64,000 nucleotides of DNA from NCBI RefSeq assembly GCF_030540825.1, contig NZ_JAUOEO010000001.1:3361001-3425000 (forward strand), written 5' to 3'. How positions within the stretch are numbered: position 1 is the stretch's first letter; every line of letters starts with the position of its first letter. Origin of the DNA: Flavivirga spongiicola (GTDB lineage: Bacteria > Bacteroidota > Bacteroidia > Flavobacteriales > Flavobacteriaceae). This document shows, piece after piece, positions 26,154-35,844 of this stretch. The notes under the pieces were generated by a model that saw only the letters and a program-made list of their open reading frames with translations, was not told the origin of the DNA and searched no databases. The position numbers and the translations under genes are program-made.

Positions 26154-26180
26154 TTTATTAAATATTACTAGCAAATATAA

Positions 26181-27197
26181 TTATTTTATCGACAAAATAC
26201 ACTTTTTTTCCGACAAATTGCATATCAAATCAATTATTCGTTTGGAATAACCAGTTTCATTATCATACCAACCTATTATTTTTACCATGTTTCCAATGAC
26301 GGATGTCATGCCTGAATCAAAAATACAAGAATGTGTATTCCCAACAATATCAATTGAAACAATAGGATCTTCAGTATATTCTAAAATACCTTTATAATGA
26401 TTTTTAGAAGCTTCTTTAAAAGCATTATTTATATCGGCTATTGAGACATCTTTTTTTACATTAAAAGTAATATCAGTTAAAGAACCATTTATTACTGGTA
26501 CTCTTATACCACATCCCCCTATAACATCTGATAAATCGGGAAATATTTTGGTAAGTGCTTTTGCTGCTCCTGTTGTAGTAGGTACAATAGATTGACTAGC
26601 AGCTCTTGCACGGCGTAAATCGCGATGTGGTTGATCATGTAAACTTTGATCGGTGGTATAGGAATGAACTGTAGTAATATAAGCCTGATTAATACCACAA
26701 AGCTTATTGACGATATCAATCATAGGAGCTGCATTATTAGTAGTACATGATGCATTAGAAATTATAGCTTCAGAGCCATCTATACTACAGTCGTTAACGC
26801 CCCGAACAATTGTTTTTATACTGTCTTCTGAAGGAGGAACACTTAAAATAACTGATTTAGCACCATTGTTTATGTGATTTTGTAGTTCTGAAGTTGTTTT
26901 GAATTTTCCAGTAGCTTCAATAACAAAATCTATATTATATGGTCTCCAATTGGTTGTTTTAGGATGATTATTATTTAGTAAAGGAATTTTTTCTTCATTT
27001 ACAATAATGTTATTATCGTCGTATGATACTGTACCTTTAAATAATCCATGAACACTATCATATTTAAGAAGATGGCTCAAAGTTTTAGTATCTGCTAAAT
27101 CATTAATAGCGACAACTCTTATGTTTTTATAATCTTGAAGTAATCTAAAAACACGCCTACCTATTCTACCAAACCCATTGATTGAAACAGTAATCAT
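26181..27197 (-). CDS. gap: Glyceraldehyde-3-phosphate dehydrogenase
   Basis: An NAD-linked enzyme of glycolysis and gluconeogenesis, 338 residues. It has the Rossmann start SINGFGRIGRR, the adenine-ribose Asp in AINDLADTKTL (favouring NAD over NADP), the catalytic Cys151 in SNASCTTN and the histidine in TTVHSYTTDQ. After the catalytic motif it reads NNAAP rather than the common NCLAP, as seen in some second GAPDH copies of Bacteroidota. It lies two bases from the lipA stop, so the two are probably in one transcript; why is not clear. Confidence 0.95.
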   Translation of the reverse strand: MITVSINGFGRIGRRVFRLLQDYKNIRVVAINDLADTKTLSHLLKYDSVHGLFKGTVSYDDNNIIVNEEKIPLLNNNHPKTTNWRPYNIDFVIEATGKFKTTSELQNHINNGAKSVILSVPPSEDSIKTIVRGVNDCSIDGSEAIISNASCTTNNAAPMIDIVNKLCGINQAYITTVHSYTTDQSLHDQPHRDLRRARAASQSIVPTTTGAAKALTKIFPDLSDVIGGCGIRVPVINGSLTDITFNVKKDVSIADINNAFKEASKNHYKGILEYTEDPIVSIDIVGNTHSCIFDSGMTSVIGNMVKIIGWYDNETGYSKRIIDLICNLSEKKCILSIK

Positions 27198-27199
27198 AA

Positions 27200-28078
27200 T
27201 TAATTGATGTGTTTTTGTGCTCGGTAAGAAGATCTTACTAAAGCACTACTTTCAACATGGCGGAAACCTAATTCAAGACCAATGTCTTCATACTCTTTAA
27301 ATTGATCAGGATTTATAAACTGTTTTACCGGTAAATGTTTTTTGCTAGGTTGTAGATATTGTCCAATAGTTACTATGTCTACGTCATTTTCTCTGAGGTC
27401 ATGAAGCGTAGCGATAACCTCTTCTCTAGCTTCTCCCAAGCCAAGCATAATACCAGATTTTGTACGTCTTTGACCTTGCTGTTTCAAATATTTTAAAACA
27501 CCAAGACTTCTATCGTATTGAGCTTGTATACGAACTTGACGGGTTAAACGCCTAACAGTTTCAATATTATGAGACACAACTTCTGGGGCTACATCAATAA
27601 TTCTGTCTACATGTTGTTCAATGCCTTGAAAATCAGGAATTAAAGTTTCAAGAGTCGTTTCAGGATTCATTCTACGTACCGCTTTAACGGTTTCAGACCA
27701 CATAATACTTCCCATATCTTTTAAATCATCTCTATCAACACTTGTTAAAACAGCATGTTTAATTTTCATGATTTTTATAGACCGTGCTACTTTTTCAGGT
27801 TCATCCCAATCTACAGTTTCTGGTCTTCCGGTTTTTACACCGCAAAAACCGCAAGAACGCGTACAAATATTTCCTAATATCATAAACGTTGCAGTCCCTT
27901 CTCCCCAGCATTCTCCCATATTTGGGCAACTACCAGAAGTACAAATAGTATTTAGTTTATATTTATCAACTAAACCTCTAAGTTCAGTATACTTTTTACC
28001 TGTTGGAAGCTTAACACGTAACCATTTTGGTTTTGCTTGTCGCTCTGGTAATATATTTGAAGCAGTTTCCGAATTCAT
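27200..28078 (-). CDS. lipA: Lipoyl synthase
   Basis: A radical SAM enzyme that inserts two sulfurs into protein-bound octanoyl groups to make lipoate for the 2-oxoacid dehydrogenases and glycine cleavage. The 292-residue protein has both cluster motifs: the auxiliary CTSGSCPNMGECW and the radical SAM CTRSCGFC (CxxxCxxC). The C-terminal SSYRAQK region carries the conserved RSSY-type serine that ligates the auxiliary cluster. Length is normal. Confidence 0.97.
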   Translation of the reverse strand: MNSETASNILPERQAKPKWLRVKLPTGKKYTELRGLVDKYKLNTICTSGSCPNMGECWGEGTATFMILGNICTRSCGFCGVKTGRPETVDWDEPEKVARSIKIMKIKHAVLTSVDRDDLKDMGSIMWSETVKAVRRMNPETTLETLIPDFQGIEQHVDRIIDVAPEVVSHNIETVRRLTRQVRIQAQYDRSLGVLKYLKQQGQRRTKSGIMLGLGEAREEVIATLHDLRENDVDIVTIGQYLQPSKKHLPVKQFINPDQFKEYEDIGLELGFRHVESSALVRSSYRAQKHIN

Positions 28079-28126
28079 ACATTAAAAATAAAGAGCAAAG
28101 ATACAAATAATGCTTTTAAAAGTACC

Positions 28127-29371
28127 TTATAAAGTAGTGAGGTACCAGATACTAAATCCTATTAAAAAAGCAATTCCAAGCCAGCTTAAAATATGAAGTT
28201 GTTTTGATGGCCTCCAATTTTTAGGAGTGTGCTTGCTGGAAATTAGACGGTAATTAATAATGGCATAAAAAGGAGCTGTTATAAAGGATAAAATGGTAGC
28301 TACTTTAATAAGGAAACCCATTTCTGAAGCAAAAAAGAAAAAGATGCAAATGGTTCCAATGGCTAATAAGACTATCCAAAAGGTATAGTTGAATTTTGAA
28401 GATGTATTAAAAAGTAATTGTGTGGTTTTAGTCATGGCTCTTGGTGAAGCATCTAAGGTTGTTAGTGTAGTGCTAAACATGGTTGTAAAAGCTGCAATGC
28501 CAATGATTATATACGCCCAATCTCCCAGGCTATTTGTGTACATTTTTATTAACTGATTAGAAAATACACCGGCAGAATTACTAAATGTTTCACCGTTATT
28601 AAACATCACTAAAGCACCTAATAAAAGAAACCCAATACCTAAAATAATCGTACTTATATATCCAACATTAAAATCGAATAATGCTGATTTAGTATTGTAT
28701 TTTTTCGTACCCTTCTTTTTTTCGATACACCAGAGTGATTGCCATACAGAAATATCTAAAGGAGCTGGCATCCAACCCATAAAGGCAATTAAGAAGGTTA
28801 TTTCTAAAGTGTTATTTGGTAATATTTGAGTAAAAGAGATCGTGTTAGAATTATCAGATAAAGCCATACTTACAGCAATTATGGTACTAATGGTTAATGT
28901 GATAATAATAATCTTCATTAATTTATCTAATAGTTTATACTTACCAACCATTAGTAATAATAAGCAAATGGATGTAATAATAACGGTCCAGATTTCAGTA
29001 CTGGTTATCACTCTATTTCCAATTTCAAAAGTTGGAAAATTACCAAAAAGAGAAGATGCTAAACCTGCAGTTACGATAGTTACTGCGGTTTGAATGGTAA
29101 ACATCGTTGCTAAATTTAGCAAGAAATAAACCGCTAAAACACCCTTTCCTAATTTGTTGTAGCCATCTAATAAGCTTTCACCAGTGGCAGAGGCATAACG
29201 AGGTCCAAACTGAAAAAATGGATACTTAAATAGATTTACTAAAAGTAATGCCCAAAGTAATCCTAAACCAAAATCTGCACCTGCACGGGTAGATTGCACC
29301 AAGTGTGATACACCAATAGCTGCGCCGGCAAATAATAAACCAGGACCTAAATTTTTAAGTTTAGTAATCAT
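28127..29371 (-). CDS. NRAMP-family transporter relative lacking canonical metal-binding motifs
   Basis: A 414-residue inner-membrane protein with about 11 hydrophobic segments and the NRAMP/LeuT-like start NLGPGLLFAGAAIGVSH. In true Mn/Fe transporters helix 1 carries DPGN and helix 6 MPH. Here the equivalent segments read AAIGVSHLVQS and WMPAPLDISVW, so the Asp, Asn and His are gone. It may carry another substrate, as some NRAMP-related Mg or Al carriers do, but the sequence does not tell which. Its ATG directly follows the stop of the sigma factor gene, with no gap. Confidence 0.9.
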   Translation of the reverse strand: MITKLKNLGPGLLFAGAAIGVSHLVQSTRAGADFGLGLLWALLLVNLFKYPFFQFGPRYASATGESLLDGYNKLGKGVLAVYFLLNLATMFTIQTAVTIVTAGLASSLFGNFPTFEIGNRVITSTEIWTVIITSICLLLLMVGKYKLLDKLMKIIIITLTISTIIAVSMALSDNSNTISFTQILPNNTLEITFLIAFMGWMPAPLDISVWQSLWCIEKKKGTKKYNTKSALFDFNVGYISTIILGIGFLLLGALVMFNNGETFSNSAGVFSNQLIKMYTNSLGDWAYIIIGIAAFTTMFSTTLTTLDASPRAMTKTTQLLFNTSSKFNYTFWIVLLAIGTICIFFFFASEMGFLIKVATILSFITAPFYAIINYRLISSKHTPKNWRPSKQLHILSWLGIAFLIGFSIWYLTTL

Positions 29372-29917
29372 TTATCTTTTTCGAATAATTTCAGCAAGTA
29401 ATTTTTTTGCGCGTAGTAGTTTTACTTTGACATTATTTATAGGTTCCCCCAATTTCTGGCAGATTTCTTTATAGCTTAATTCTTGAAAATAACGTAAATT
29501 TATAACTTCCTGATAACGTGGTTTTAACTTCTTAATGTCTCGTAGAAGCTTTGCTAAATGCTGATCGGTTATTAGTATATCTTCAGGAGAGGGCGACTCA
29601 TCTAAAATTTGATAAACGGATTTATCATCGTTAGAAACAATTTGAGAAATGGAGTTCTTTTCTTTCCGTAATAAATCTATGTGAATGTTTTTGGAAATGG
29701 TAATTAACCATGTTTTAAATTTATAATTATCATCAAAAGTCCCAATTTTATCGAATGCTTTAGAAAATGTTTGAATAGTAATATCTTCTGCATCATTTTC
29801 ATTTTGAACGCGTTTTAATTGAAAACCATACACATCATCCCAAAAGAGATCTAATAAATAATTAAACGCTTTTTGGTCGTTTTCTTTTGCACGTTTAATG
29901 GCTTCGCTTATTTCCAA
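29372..29917 (-). CDS. ECF-type RNA polymerase sigma factor
   Basis: A 181-residue sigma-70 family protein with region 2 (FNYLLDLFWDDVYGFQLKRV ... AEDITIQTFSKAF) and region 4 HTH (LSYKEICQKLGEPINNVKVKLLRAKKLL). There is no region 3, as expected for ECF factors. Its start overlaps the glycosyltransferase stop by 10 bases and its stop abuts the NRAMP-like gene, so these three are tightly coupled. No anti-sigma factor is adjacent; control by another route or a distant anti-sigma is likely. Confidence 0.93.
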   Translation of the reverse strand: MEISEAIKRAKENDQKAFNYLLDLFWDDVYGFQLKRVQNENDAEDITIQTFSKAFDKIGTFDDNYKFKTWLITISKNIHIDLLRKEKNSISQIVSNDDKSVYQILDESPSPEDILITDQHLAKLLRDIKKLKPRYQEVINLRYFQELSYKEICQKLGEPINNVKVKLLRAKKLLAEIIRKR

Positions 29918-31020
29918 TAATTAGGTTTTGATATAAGATTATTTATAAAGATAGTTAATTGTACAATAATTAAAAAAACTTCAAGGAAAGGAAGTAATAC
30001 TAACAGATCATTTTCTTTTAATTTCTTTGAAGGTATTCCAAAAATAGTATATTGAATAATAATTCTAAATAAAAATAAAGCTAAAACAATTTGCCAATTA
30101 TATGTTGTTATAAATAAAGCGATTGCAAAAACCCAAAATAATAATTGAGAACTGTAAATTAAGGTTAGCAAAATTTTATGCTTTAATTTATAGTACTTTG
30201 CTGTTGAAACGTGACGTCTTTTTTGTTTGAACCAATCTTTAAAAGTCGTTTTTGGAATGGATTCTGTAAAGCCATTTTTTAAAAAACAGATAGCGGTGTT
30301 CTTTTTGTTTGCTACTTGGTTAACAAATAGGTCATCATCACCAGACTGAACTTTTATATGATTAATAAAACCATTATTTTTGAAAAACTCATTTTTTGTG
30401 TAGGCTAAATTTCTTCCAACACCCATATAAGGTATCCCTAGTTTTGCAAAAGAGAAATAATGCATTGCAGTCACTAATGTTTCAAAACGGATGAGTTTGT
30501 TTAGCAAGGAGTTTTTAATTTTTGAATACCCACCATAGCCTAAAACAAGTTGTTTCTTTTTGCTAAAATGGCTACTCATATGTCTAATCCAATATTTAGA
30601 AACAGGTTTGCAGTCGGCATCAGTAAATAAAAGAAACTCATTTTTTGAAGCCTTAATGCCAAGTGTTAAAGCGTATTTTTTATTTCCCCAAAAAGTTTCG
30701 TTGTTTTTAACGTTTACAATTTTGATATTTTCATGTTGACTCGCAAATTGTTCCATGACTTTTAATGTATCATCATGAGAAGCATCATTAATTAGAACAA
30801 TTTCGAAATCTGGATAGTCTTGATTTATAATCAAGGGTAAAAAGTTCTGTAAATTTTCAGCTTCATTTTTAGCACAAATAATAACTGAAATGTCGATGTT
30901 TTTCCGGGATTTTTTTTCTTGCTTAAGAAGCGTAAACTTTATGAAGAAAAAAATATAAAAGATTGCTTGAATAACAACTACAGCAATAAATGCGTAGAAA
31001 ATAAAATCAAGAAATATCAT
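29908..31020 (-). CDS. Membrane-bound family 2 glycosyltransferase
   Basis: A 370-residue GT-A glycosyltransferase. An N-terminal membrane segment (about 4-27) precedes the catalytic domain with ISVIICAKNEAENL, INDASHDDT, the metal-binding DADCKP and the acceptor-side GDDDLF. A KQKRRH stretch follows where processive enzymes have QxxRW. C-terminal membrane segments occupy about 275-365. Probably adds a sugar to a lipid or surface glycan; donor and acceptor unknown. It is the first gene of a three-gene coupled unit with the sigma factor. Confidence 0.91.
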   Translation of the reverse strand: MIFLDFIFYAFIAVVVIQAIFYIFFFIKFTLLKQEKKSRKNIDISVIICAKNEAENLQNFLPLIINQDYPDFEIVLINDASHDDTLKVMEQFASQHENIKIVNVKNNETFWGNKKYALTLGIKASKNEFLLFTDADCKPVSKYWIRHMSSHFSKKKQLVLGYGGYSKIKNSLLNKLIRFETLVTAMHYFSFAKLGIPYMGVGRNLAYTKNEFFKNNGFINHIKVQSGDDDLFVNQVANKKNTAICFLKNGFTESIPKTTFKDWFKQKRRHVSTAKYYKLKHKILLTLIYSSQLLFWVFAIALFITTYNWQIVLALFLFRIIIQYTIFGIPSKKLKENDLLVLLPFLEVFLIIVQLTIFINNLISKPNYWK

Positions 31021-31026
31021 AAATGA

Positions 31027-31230
31027 CTATGAATGTTGAGGTTCATTACAATCAGCAAATTGGTCTGGAGTTTTTCCACAGAAACCACAAGCTTCACCTT
31101 CTTTGTTAAGGACTGGGTTCTGACTTGCACAAGTACCAGCAAACTTGCCGTCTTTTTTTGCCCAAATTTTAATAGCAATTCCAGCAATTCCTAACCCTAA
31201 TAAAATGATAGTTATTAAAAAAAGTTCCAT
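31027..31230 (-). CDS. Small single-TM protein with cysteine motif
   Basis: A 67-residue protein: one N-terminal membrane segment (3-24), a short basic stretch, then a cysteine-containing tail (GTCASQNP ... ACGFCGKTPDQFADC). The CGFCG motif is CxxC-like and could bind metal or form a disulfide. I do not know a function; similar short proteins occur beside glycosyltransferase genes in flavobacteria. It ends six bases before the glycosyltransferase start codon and is likely cotranscribed. Confidence 0.82.
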   Translation of the reverse strand: MELFLITIILLGLGIAGIAIKIWAKKDGKFAGTCASQNPVLNKEGEACGFCGKTPDQFADCNEPQHS

Positions 31231-31361
31231 TATGAATTATTTTTTACAAAGATAATGCTTTTCATTAAAAATGATGCTGAATATAGTGAGGATATGTATG
31301 GAGTGACGAATTCCATTATTTCGTGTCTAATGTAGGGTACTAACTAATTAAATTAATATTT

Positions 31362-32048
31362 ATGAAAAAATTATTTGCAGAATTTTTTGGAACATTTTGG
31401 CTTGTTTTTGGAGGCTGTGGTAGCGCTGTTTTTGCAGCGGGTTATCCAGGGTTAGGAATAGGTTTTGTTGGTGTGGCACTAGCGTTTGGACTTACCGTAT
31501 TAACGATGGCTTATGCTGTGGGGCATATTTCTGGCGGACATTTTAACCCTGCGGTATCTCTTGGTTTATGGGCAGGAGGGAAGTTTGAAGCTAAAGATTT
31601 GTTAGGCTATATTATAGCACAATTAATAGGTGCTGTGGCAGCTGCAGGAGCATTGTATTTAATAGTAACAAACAAATCTGATTTTGTTACTATTGGAGGT
31701 TTTGCAGCTAATGGTTATGGTGATTTATCACCAGATGGCTATTCTATGACGGCTGCATTAATAGCAGAGTTTTTATTAACGGCTTTTTTCTTATTAATTA
31801 TTTTAGGAAGTACTCACGTTAGAGCTCCTAAAGGGTTCGCTCCGATTGCTATTGGTTTAGGCTTAACATTAATACATTTAATAAGCATTCCAATAACAAA
31901 TACATCTGTTAACCCAGCGCGTTCTACGAGTCAGGCTTTATTTGCAGAAGGTGCCTTTACTTCTCAACTTTGGTTATTTTGGTTAGCCCCAATTGCAGGC
32001 GCTATTGTAGCAGGTCTTATACATAAGACATTATTTGATAAAGAATAA
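31362..32048 (+). CDS. aqpZ: Aquaporin Z
   Basis: A 228-residue six-helix channel with the two pore motifs [10 protein letters not shown] (NPA1) and TSVNPARST (NPA2). The residues after NPA2 (ARS) and the His of TLIHLI in helix 5 fit the water-selective AqpZ filter rather than glycerol facilitators. It is monocistronic, closed by a strong terminator at 32084. Confidence 0.96.
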   Translation: MKKLFAEFFGTFWLVFGGCGSAVFAAGYPGLGIGFVGVALAFGLTVLTMAYAVGHISGGHFNPAVSLGLWAGGKFEAKDLLGYIIAQLIGAVAAAGALYLIVTNKSDFVTIGGFAANGYGDLSPDGYSMTAALIAEFLLTAFFLLIILGSTHVRAPKGFAPIAIGLGLTLIHLISIPITNTSVNPARSTSQALFAEGAFTSQLWLFWLAPIAGAIVAGLIHKTLFDKE

Positions 32049-32083
32049 TTATATCATTTTAAATGAGTAAATTAACCATAACA

Positions 32084-32120
32084 AAAAAGCCTCGTTTTAA
32101 TTACTAAAACGAGGCTTTTT
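32084..32120. terminator. Intrinsic terminator between convergent genes
   Basis: A 16-bp perfect stem AAAAAGCCTCGTTTTA / TAAAACGAGGCTTTTT with a five-base loop. It serves aqpZ (plus) and the anti-sigma gene (minus). Confidence 0.92.
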
Positions 32121-32134
32121 ATATGGTGTTAATA

Positions 32135-32926
32135 TTATTGTTGTAAGCTAATCGCTGCTACTGTATTTTCCATAGAAGCTATCGTGTTTCCTCCTTTTGG
32201 TTCAATAGTAATATTTAAAGCAAGCGCATTTTCAGCGTACGGAATAGACATAAGTTGTCTGTCAGATTCACTTAAAATACCTAAACTGACCATTTTACCT
32301 TGCAAATCAGCCCATATTTGGTAGCATTGCTCCTCTGGTAATTGAGGTAATGAAACCACATCAATCATCGATGTTTTTTCTTTTGGATTTATGTAAGCAA
32401 CCGTTTTTAAGTCTTTAGCTCTTTCATTTCCTTTGATGATGTATTTTTCGGTTTCTGGATTATTAAGCTTTAATAATTGTCTCATGACATTATCAAGCAT
32501 CAAATTGTTTTTTGCAATATCACTTCGTAAATCAAAAATTTCATCAACCACTATTTGGTTTTCTTGAGATAGTTTTCGTTTTTGAGAATAGAAATGATAA
32601 GAAGTACCAGCAAAAATTAAAGCAGCAATACTAGCTGCTACACTAAATTTATACCACGATTTGTATTTCTTTCGCGTATTTAAATTAACAACTGGTTTTT
32701 CATCAAGTTCCTCTAAAATATTATTTAAAATATTTTTAGGGGCTTCAACTGCATTACTTTTAGCTACAATTTCTAAATTGTATTGTAATGTGTTGTATGC
32801 GTTCTGTACTTCTGGATATTTTGAAATATAAGATTCAACCATTTCTGTTTCCACAGTAGTAGTTTCACCTAATAGATATTTTTCTAAAAGGCCAGAATTT
32901 AAAAAAGTAGTTATTTTCTCATTCAT
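32135..32926 (-). CDS. RskA-type anti-sigma factor
   Basis: A 263-residue single-pass protein. The cytosolic N-terminus (about 1-90) is an anti-sigma domain with LLEKYLLGETTTVETEMVES, without a HxxxCxxC zinc motif. A membrane segment follows at about 92-112, then a coiled linker and a periplasmic RskA domain (SLPQLPEEQCYQIWADLQGK ... VSLGIL). It is 12 bases downstream of the ECF sigma gene and presumably sequesters that sigma until an envelope signal arrives. Confidence 0.92.
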   Translation of the reverse strand: MNEKITTFLNSGLLEKYLLGETTTVETEMVESYISKYPEVQNAYNTLQYNLEIVAKSNAVEAPKNILNNILEELDEKPVVNLNTRKKYKSWYKFSVAASIAALIFAGTSYHFYSQKRKLSQENQIVVDEIFDLRSDIAKNNLMLDNVMRQLLKLNNPETEKYIIKGNERAKDLKTVAYINPKEKTSMIDVVSLPQLPEEQCYQIWADLQGKMVSLGILSESDRQLMSIPYAENALALNITIEPKGGNTIASMENTVAAISLQQ

Positions 32927-32938
32927 GACTTTGTTTAG

Positions 32939-33469
32939 TTAAGGATTATAAATTTTTTTCAATTCACGTAATCCAATTTTTAATCTTGATTTTATAGTTC
33001 CCAGCGGAATATCTAATTCATCACTGGCTTCTTGTTGTGTCATACCCTCAAAAAAGAGTGCATTAATGACTATTTGATATTTTTTATCAAGTGTATTTAG
33101 ATGGGTTTTTATATCTAAAACATCTTGATTTAATTCGTTCGATGTTATTTTATATACGGATGAAGTCTCTATTTGGACTTCTTTACCACTTTTGTTTTTT
33201 TGAGATCTAACTTTGTCTATAGCAGTATTGTAAGCAATTCTATATAGCCAGGTAAATAATTTAGCTTTGTTAGAATCGTATTTTTTTGCATATCTCCATA
33301 TTTTCACAAAGCTTTCTTGCAGTACATCTTGTGCTGTATCATCATCTGGTATTATTTTTTTGATGACACCAAACAGCGAATCTGAGTAGCTTTCATAAAG
33401 TAGAGTAATGGCTTTTTTATCGCCATTTTCTAGGAAGTGAATTATTTCTTTTTCTGTAGATGAAATCAA
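32939..33469 (-). CDS. ECF sigma factor (SigK-like)
   Basis: A 176-residue sigma factor with region 2 (LYESYSDSLFGVIKKIIPDD, AQDVLQESFVKIWRYA) and region 4 (MTQQEASDELDIPLGTIKSRLKIGLREL). The downstream gene is its likely anti-sigma factor. The pair resembles SigK/RskA modules, which respond to envelope or redox stress in other bacteria; the regulon here is unknown. Confidence 0.93.
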   Translation of the reverse strand: MISSTEKEIIHFLENGDKKAITLLYESYSDSLFGVIKKIIPDDDTAQDVLQESFVKIWRYAKKYDSNKAKLFTWLYRIAYNTAIDKVRSQKNKSGKEVQIETSSVYKITSNELNQDVLDIKTHLNTLDKKYQIVINALFFEGMTQQEASDELDIPLGTIKSRLKIGLRELKKIYNP

Positions 33470-33537
33470 AGTGAATTTGGTTTTAACTATAAATCGATTT
33501 GGTCGTAATTATGCCAAAGTTAGAAATTTCTTTTAGA

Positions 33538-34551
33538 TTACAAGATATTTACTTCAACTTCAATAGAAATGTCAAAAAGTCTCTTAACAGTTTTTTGTAT
33601 TAATTTTGAAAGATTTAAAATGTCTGAACCTTTCGCGTTACCATAATTTACAAGTACTAGAGCTTGATTTTTATGGACACCATAATCACCAAATTGTTTC
33701 CCTTTAAACCCGGCTTTTTCAATAAGCCAACCTGCTGGAACTTTTACTTCATCTTCAGAAATTGGGTAACTTGGAATATCTGAGAAATTTTGCAATAGTG
33801 TATTGAAGTTAGATTTTGAGATCACTGGGTTTTTAAAAAAACTACCACTATTCCCTATCTCTTTAGGATTAGGTAGTTTACTTTGTCTAATAGCTATAAC
33901 TGCTTTTGAAACATCTTGAATAGTTGGATGCGTAATATGCATTGTTTCAAGTTGAGAAGCGATAGCTCCATAGTCTATATGAAGTTTGTGATTGTTTTTG
34001 CTAAGAATAAATGTAACACTGGTTAAAATATATTTTCCTTTAGCACGTTGCTTAAAAATGGAATTTCTATAGCCAAAGTCACAATCAGTTTTTGTAAACG
34101 TTTCTAAAGTTTTCGTTTCTAATGAAATCGCTTCACATGATACAAAGGTGTCTTTTAATTCAATGCCATAAGCTCCAATATTTTGGATAGGTGCTGTGCC
34201 CACATTGCCAGGAATTAGTGATAAATTTTCTATACCTCCAAAATCGTTATTAATACACCACAGTACAAATTCGTGCCAATTTTCGCCTGCACTCGCTTTA
34301 ATAGTAACGAAATCATCATTTTTAGAAATGATTTCAATACCTTTTAAATTGATATGTATAACAAGACCTTCAAAATCTTTAGTGAGCAACATATTACTAC
34401 CACCACCTAATATAAGTTTGTTAGGATGTTCATTGAGGGCTAAAACTTGCTTTAATTCATTTATACTGGAAACAGAAATAAAAAAATTTGCCAATACATC
34501 AATACCGAAAGTATTGTATGGCTTTAAAGATATGTTCCGTTTTATATGCAC
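33538..34551 (-). CDS. murB: UDP-N-acetylmuramate dehydrogenase
   Basis: A flavoenzyme reducing UDP-GlcNAc-enolpyruvate to UDP-MurNAc for peptidoglycan. The 337 residues show the FAD-binding LGGGSNMLL (about 46-54), NLSLIPGNVGTAPIQNIGAYG, YRNSIFK, the proton-donor serine in GNSGSFFKNP and AGWLIEKAGFKG, matching a type I MurB. Translation appears to start at GTG; this overlaps the TAG stop of the aminotransferase by one base, which supports coupling. No in-frame ATG lies nearby. Confidence 0.95.
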   Translation of the reverse strand: MHIKRNISLKPYNTFGIDVLANFFISVSSINELKQVLALNEHPNKLILGGGSNMLLTKDFEGLVIHINLKGIEIISKNDDFVTIKASAGENWHEFVLWCINNDFGGIENLSLIPGNVGTAPIQNIGAYGIELKDTFVSCEAISLETKTLETFTKTDCDFGYRNSIFKQRAKGKYILTSVTFILSKNNHKLHIDYGAIASQLETMHITHPTIQDVSKAVIAIRQSKLPNPKEIGNSGSFFKNPVISKSNFNTLLQNFSDIPSYPISEDEVKVPAGWLIEKAGFKGKQFGDYGVHKNQALVLVNYGNAKGSDILNLSKLIQKTVKRLFDISIEVEVNIL

Positions 34552-35741
34552 TAATTATTATAAGTTTTTAAGGCTTCTTTTAAAATATTAACTGCTTTTA
34601 TCAGACTTTCTTTTTTAAGTACGTATGCAATACGTATTTGGTTTAGACCAACCCCTGGTGTGGAGTAAAAACCACCAGCAGGAGCAACCATTATCGTTTC
34701 ACCATCAACATGAAAATGCTCTAAAAGCCACTGTGCAAAATCATCAGAGTTTTTTACAGGAAGTTCTGCAATACAGTAAAAGGCACCTTTTGGCTTTGCA
34801 ACTTTAACACCATCTATTTTTTGTAATTCTGAAATTAAAGTATTTCTTCTATCTACATATTCTTCAATAACAGCATCAAAATAACTTTGAGGCGTTTCCA
34901 ATGCAGCCTCACTAGCAATTTGGGCTAGTGTTGGTGGGCTTAAGCGTGCTTGAGCAAACTTTAAAACAGTTTGTATAAGTGTTTTGTTTTTCGATACGAG
35001 ACATCCAACTCGTGCTCCACACATGCTGTATCGCTTTGAAACAGAATCGATCATAATGGCATGATCTTCGAGTCCGGTTTCTTGCATGACAGAATAATGC
35101 GTGTTACCATCATATGCGAATTCCCGATAAACTTCATCAGCAATTAAAAATAAATCATGCTTTTTAACAATGGCCGCCAATTTTTGTATTTCTTCTTTAG
35201 AATATAAGTAACCTGTAGGATTTCCAGGATTACAAATTAAAATGGCCTTAGTTTTAGGCGTAATTAACTTTTCAAATGCTTCAATTGGAGGTAAAGCAAA
35301 ATTATTTTCAATCTTAGAAATTACCGGAACGACTTTGACTCCGGATGCTGTCGAAAATCCGTTGTAGTTAGCATAAAATGGTTCAGGGATAATAATTTCA
35401 TCATCTGTATCCATAATACTTCCAAAGGCAAAAAGAAGCGCTTCACTACCTCCGGTTGTTACTACAATATCATCATGAGCAACATGAATATTGTGTTTAG
35501 AATAATACGTTGAAATTTTTTGTCTATATACTTCAGATCCTTCCGATCTTGAATACGCTAATACGTCTATGTTACTCTCTTTTACCGCTTGTAAAGCAAT
35601 TTTAGGAGTTTTAATATCAGGTTGTCCAATATTTAAATAATATATGCTTTTCCCTTTTTTCACAGCTTCTTCAGCATAAGGAACTAACTTACGTATGGGT
35701 GATGCAGGCATTTGTTGCCCTTTTTTAGATATTGTTGGCAT
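34551..35741 (-). CDS. Class I/II PLP-dependent aminotransferase
   Basis: A 396-residue aspartate-aminotransferase-fold enzyme. Seen are the N-terminal YLNIGQPDIKTP, the cofactor-stacking region TTGGSEALLFAFG, CNPGNPTGYLYS, ADEVYREFAYDG and the Schiff-base lysine in DSVSKRYSMCGARVG. The C-terminal IRIAY carries the substrate carboxylate-binding Arg. The substrate could be aspartate, tyrosine or a branched-chain amino acid. It is cotranscribed with murB. Confidence 0.92.
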   Translation of the reverse strand: MPTISKKGQQMPASPIRKLVPYAEEAVKKGKSIYYLNIGQPDIKTPKIALQAVKESNIDVLAYSRSEGSEVYRQKISTYYSKHNIHVAHDDIVVTTGGSEALLFAFGSIMDTDDEIIIPEPFYANYNGFSTASGVKVVPVISKIENNFALPPIEAFEKLITPKTKAILICNPGNPTGYLYSKEEIQKLAAIVKKHDLFLIADEVYREFAYDGNTHYSVMQETGLEDHAIMIDSVSKRYSMCGARVGCLVSKNKTLIQTVLKFAQARLSPPTLAQIASEAALETPQSYFDAVIEEYVDRRNTLISELQKIDGVKVAKPKGAFYCIAELPVKNSDDFAQWLLEHFHVDGETIMVAPAGGFYSTPGVGLNQIRIAYVLKKESLIKAVNILKEALKTYNN

Positions 35742-35844
35742 TGATTATAAATTATGCTGCAAAGTTGAGAAAATTATCTTAAATTTTTTTTAAAAAACAG
35801 TACTAAATAATTGAGTTAATCTAAAAGATTCGTAAATTCATTCT

